Assembly (NCBI GenBank): GCA_903923345.1
Contig: CAIXXI010000052.1
Coordinates: 1-6,143, forward strand
Source of the DNA: an uncultured Burkholderiales bacterium
GTDB taxonomy: Bacteria > Pseudomonadota > Gammaproteobacteria > Burkholderiales > Burkholderiaceae_E
Length of the DNA: 6,143 bases
Direction of reading: 5' to 3'
Made by a program: the position numbers and the translations under genes. Below are positions 5,774 to 6,143 of the stretch, in pieces (the stretch's first letter is position 1; the number at the start of each line of letters is the position of its first letter). The notes under the pieces are model-generated. The model saw only the letters and a list, made by a program, of their open reading frames with translations, did not search any database and had not been told where the DNA came from.

Positions 5774-6078
5774 TCAGTGGTTGCTGACCCAGTTTTCAAC
5801 ACGCAGCCCCGCGTCGTTCACAAAGTCAGTTTCGTTGTTGGTGACCAGTGTCACCCCTCATGCGACCGCGTGAGATGCGATGAGCTTGTCCAGGGCATCG
5901 CGGTTGCGCTCTTTGTGGGCTGCGCGGATGGGGCCATAGGTCTTGGCAGCGTGTGCATCGAAGGGCGCAACCCATGGCGCTCAATGACCAGGTCGACGTC
6001 CCACGTGCTGCAGGCAAGTTCGGCAGGGATGCGAACGGCCTGCAAGTTGCCGTTCTTGAAAAGTTTGGTTTTGGCCAT
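5774..6078 (-). pseudogene. Degraded vapBC toxin-antitoxin locus (VapB N-terminus joined to VapC C-terminus)
   Basis: Two out-of-frame pieces of a vapBC pair lie in operon order. The VapB piece starts at 6078 and reads MAKTKLFKNG, NLQAVRIPAE, then a WDVDLVIERHG segment: the AbrB/MazE-type DNA-binding N-terminus, about 36 codons of a usual 75-80. Homology stops near 5971, though this frame stays open to a stop at 5851-5853. From about 5971 another frame carries VapC C-terminal sequence: PFDAHAAKTYGPIRAA, then LDKLIASHAVA, an in-frame TGA at 5858-5860, then GVTLVTNNETDF and LRVENWVSNH, ending at 5774. These match the PIN-domain end of VapC RNases, including the conserved LVTNN strand. The C-terminus of VapB and about the first half of VapC are missing, so an internal deletion and a nonsense change have destroyed the toxin. 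The antitoxin ORF could still make a 75-residue hybrid with a partial DNA-binding domain. Confidence 0.85.
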
Positions 6079-6092
6079 GGGAAACCCGCCTG

Positions 6093-6102
6093 GATGTACA
6101 TC
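6093..6102. promoter_or_regulatory. 10-bp palindrome upstream of vapB, possible VapB operator relic
   Basis: GATGTACATC is a perfect palindrome 14 bases upstream of the vapB start codon. VapBC complexes commonly autorepress by binding palindromes in this position, so this could be the old operator. A 10-bp palindrome also arises by chance, and the rest of 6079-6143 shows no clear promoter or gene. Confidence 0.3.
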
Positions 6103-6143
6103 GCAGCAGGCAGGCCATCGAATCGGCCAACGCAACCAGGTCA

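Noticed and set aside
5851..5970. C-terminal half of the vapB open frame as real antitoxin sequence
   Set aside because: Similarity to VapB ends near ERHG, and the same DNA in another frame reads clear VapC sequence, so this part is out of frame.
1..6143. CRISPR arrays, tRNA or rRNA genes, insertion sequences, attachment sites
   Set aside because: No regularly spaced repeats, tRNA-like cloverleaf, rRNA sequence, transposase frame or terminal repeats were seen on either strand.

Overview
This is a GC-rich proteobacterial chromosomal window. A beta- or gammaproteobacterium is my best guess, from base composition, gene types and protein style; no marker gene settles it. It holds five complete genes, the 5' part of a sixth, and the remnant of a toxin-antitoxin pair. 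The theme is breakdown of alicyclic, aliphatic or other hydrophobic carbon compounds, next to a low-affinity phosphate transporter.

Layout. (1) 3-368, minus: N-terminal 122 codons of a short-chain dehydrogenase closely resembling BadH (2-hydroxycyclohexanecarboxyl-CoA dehydrogenase), running off the left edge. (2) 442-984, plus: a divergent MarR-family regulator. The 73-bp gap between them holds a near-perfect 22-bp palindrome (385-406), the obvious candidate operator. (3) 1097-2716, plus: a PiT/PHO4-family inorganic phosphate transporter, whose leader carries competing inverted repeats, one covering its Shine-Dalgarno. (4) 2717-3976, minus: a CYP153-type cytochrome P450 (terminal alkane / fatty-acid hydroxylase family), abutting the transporter stop to stop with a 9-bp GC hairpin at the junction. 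(5) 4097-5074, plus: a nitronate monooxygenase / 2-nitropropane dioxygenase-like FMN protein, divergent from the P450. (6) 5061-5699, plus: a DsbA-fold protein of the 2-hydroxychromene-2-carboxylate isomerase / kappa-GST type, overlapping gene 5 by 14 bases. (7) 5774-6078, minus: a degraded vapBC locus, with the N-terminus of VapB joined to the C-terminal third of VapC and an in-frame stop in the VapC part.

How they may work together. The MarR protein probably represses the BadH-like gene and itself through the shared palindrome and may release it on binding an acyl-CoA or aromatic ligand (inference from the family). The P450 would hydroxylate a terminal or alicyclic carbon, but no ferredoxin or ferredoxin reductase lies in the window. 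The flavoprotein and DsbA-fold isomerase are almost certainly co-expressed; their substrate cannot be read from sequence. I see no clearly new multi-gene system. The items most worth a second look are the vapBC remnant, the phosphate-transporter leader, the MarR operator, and the His-to-Gln change in the flavoprotein.
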